A DNA stretch of 6,328 nucleotides, taken from positions 1-6,328 of the forward strand of contig SLOZ01000477.1 in assembly GCA_007132255.1 (NCBI GenBank). Direction: 5' to 3'. Positions 5,841-6,328 of the stretch are shown here, piece by piece. Positions within the stretch are counted from its first letter, which is position 1. Each line of letters opens with the position of its first letter. This DNA is from Limnochordia bacterium. Lineage in GTDB: Bacteria > Bacillota > Limnochordia > Darwinibacteriales > B1SED10-159. Below the pieces are notes generated by a model, which saw only the letters and a program-made list of their open reading frames with translations, searched no databases and was not told where the DNA came from. Both the position numbers and the translations under genes were made by a program.

Positions 5841-6328
5841 CTACGACAACCAAGCATCTAAATGTTCTGCCACAAAGGCATCATCATTGAGGTGGGGGTA
5901 CGCTCTGTACACTCTGTCGATGTCTTCCATTTGGCCTGGCGATAGCGTCTCACTGGGGTTCAGACACAGCGTGTGTTCCAACAGACCCTGACGACGCAAT
6001 ATTTCGTGAATCCCAGGGATACAACCCGCAAAGCCGTGATGAGGGTCGAATATGGCAGCGTTGACGTCCGTGATCTCGGCGCCCAGCTGCAGCAGTTCTT
6101 TAGGGATAGAACCGCTCTTCTTGGCCGCCTTACTATCAGCCAAGAGATCCACGGCTTTTTTGGTCCAAATCGCCCAGTGTCCGAGAAGACCGCCCACCAC
6201 TGACTTGCGCACTTCGTGGCCATTCACATTGAACCGATACTCTGTTAGCAGGTCTGCCACAATATTGTCGTCATTCCCGGTATATAACGCAATCTCCTCG
6301 GCTCGGCTGGAACTGCAGACGGCCCGCA
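5841..6328 (-). CDS. Dihydrodipicolinate synthase/N-acetylneuraminate lyase family protein (C-terminal part, runs off right edge)
   Basis: The frame is open from the right edge (first full codon at 6326) to a TAG at 5841, giving 161 residues. The GTG at 6260 is internal, because the sequence before it (AEEIALYTGNDDNI) is clearly part of the protein. ALYTGNDDNIV matches the strand and loop that follow the Schiff-base lysine strand in DapA/NanA-type TIM barrels. The following helices (GGLLGHWAIWTKKAV; AAIFDPHHGFAG; CIPGIHEILRRQGLL) and the tail SPGQMEDIDRVY fit a catabolic sub-group annotated as dihydrodipicolinate synthase family protein. The catalytic Lys and Tyr lie to the right of the window, so aldolase activity cannot be confirmed here. 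Family members cleave or form C-C bonds of 2-keto acids with pyruvate. Next to a NagB-like gene, a sialic-acid or 2-keto-3-deoxy-sugar role is possible, but the loop motifs are not those of typical NanA. It probably begins or continues the operon, 112 nt before the NagB-like start. Confidence 0.85.
   Translation of the reverse strand, partial: RAVCSSSRAEEIALYTGNDDNIVADLLTEYRFNVNGHEVRKSVVGGLLGHWAIWTKKAVDLLADSKAAKKSGSIPKELLQLGAEITDVNAAIFDPHHGFAGCIPGIHEILRRQGLLEHTLCLNPSETLSPGQMEDIDRVYRAYPHLNDDAFVAEHLDAWLS

Noticed and set aside
5841..6260. Treating the DHDPS-family frame as a complete 139-residue gene starting at GTG 6260
   Set aside because: The reading frame continues to the right edge with residues of the family's conserved YTGNDDN loop, so the GTG is internal and the gene is cut by the window.

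Overview
The window reads as a bacterial carbohydrate-catabolism locus. All seven genes lie on the minus strand, so transcription runs from right (6328) to left (1). Strong purine-rich ribosome binding sites (AGGAGG, AAGGAGGAG, GAGGGGAGG), frequent GTG and TTG starts, roughly even GC content and the particular sub-groups of Gfo/Idh/MocA, NagB-like and DHDPS-like proteins suggest a Gram-positive-type bacterium, probably an uncultured Bacillota lineage. That placement is an inference of low to moderate confidence; no rRNA or marker gene is present.

Layout in the direction of transcription: (1) 6328-5841, C-terminal part of a dihydrodipicolinate synthase/N-acetylneuraminate lyase superfamily aldolase, cut by the window edge. 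(2) After a 112-nt gap, 5728-4955, a NagB/6-phosphogluconolactonase-fold protein with altered active-site residues. (3) 4911-3880, a canonical Gfo/Idh/MocA oxidoreductase. (4) 3883-2972, a second, short Gfo/Idh/MocA protein with an unusual nucleotide-binding loop, overlapping gene 3 by 4 nt. (5) 2975-2106, a sugar phosphate isomerase/epimerase-type TIM barrel, overlapping gene 4 by 4 nt. (6) 2083-866, a third, larger Gfo/Idh/MocA oxidoreductase with a TTG start, 22 nt after gene 5. (7) After a 280-nt non-coding gap with two inverted repeats, 585 to the left edge, the N-terminal third of a family-5 extracellular solute-binding protein of an ABC importer.

Genes 2 to 6 are packed as one probable operon, with two GTGA stop/start overlaps that indicate translational coupling; gene 1 probably belongs to it. 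Three NAD(P)-dependent sugar dehydrogenases of distinct sub-groups, a metal-dependent ketose epimerase/isomerase, an amino-sugar-phosphate deaminase-like enzyme and an aldolase-like enzyme form a plausible multi-step route for an unusual sugar, such as an amino sugar, keto-sugar, inositol-like or modified glycoside. The solute-binding protein downstream would supply substrate. The substrate cannot be deduced from the sequence. No kinase, glycoside hydrolase, regulator, mobile element, CRISPR array or RNA gene was found.
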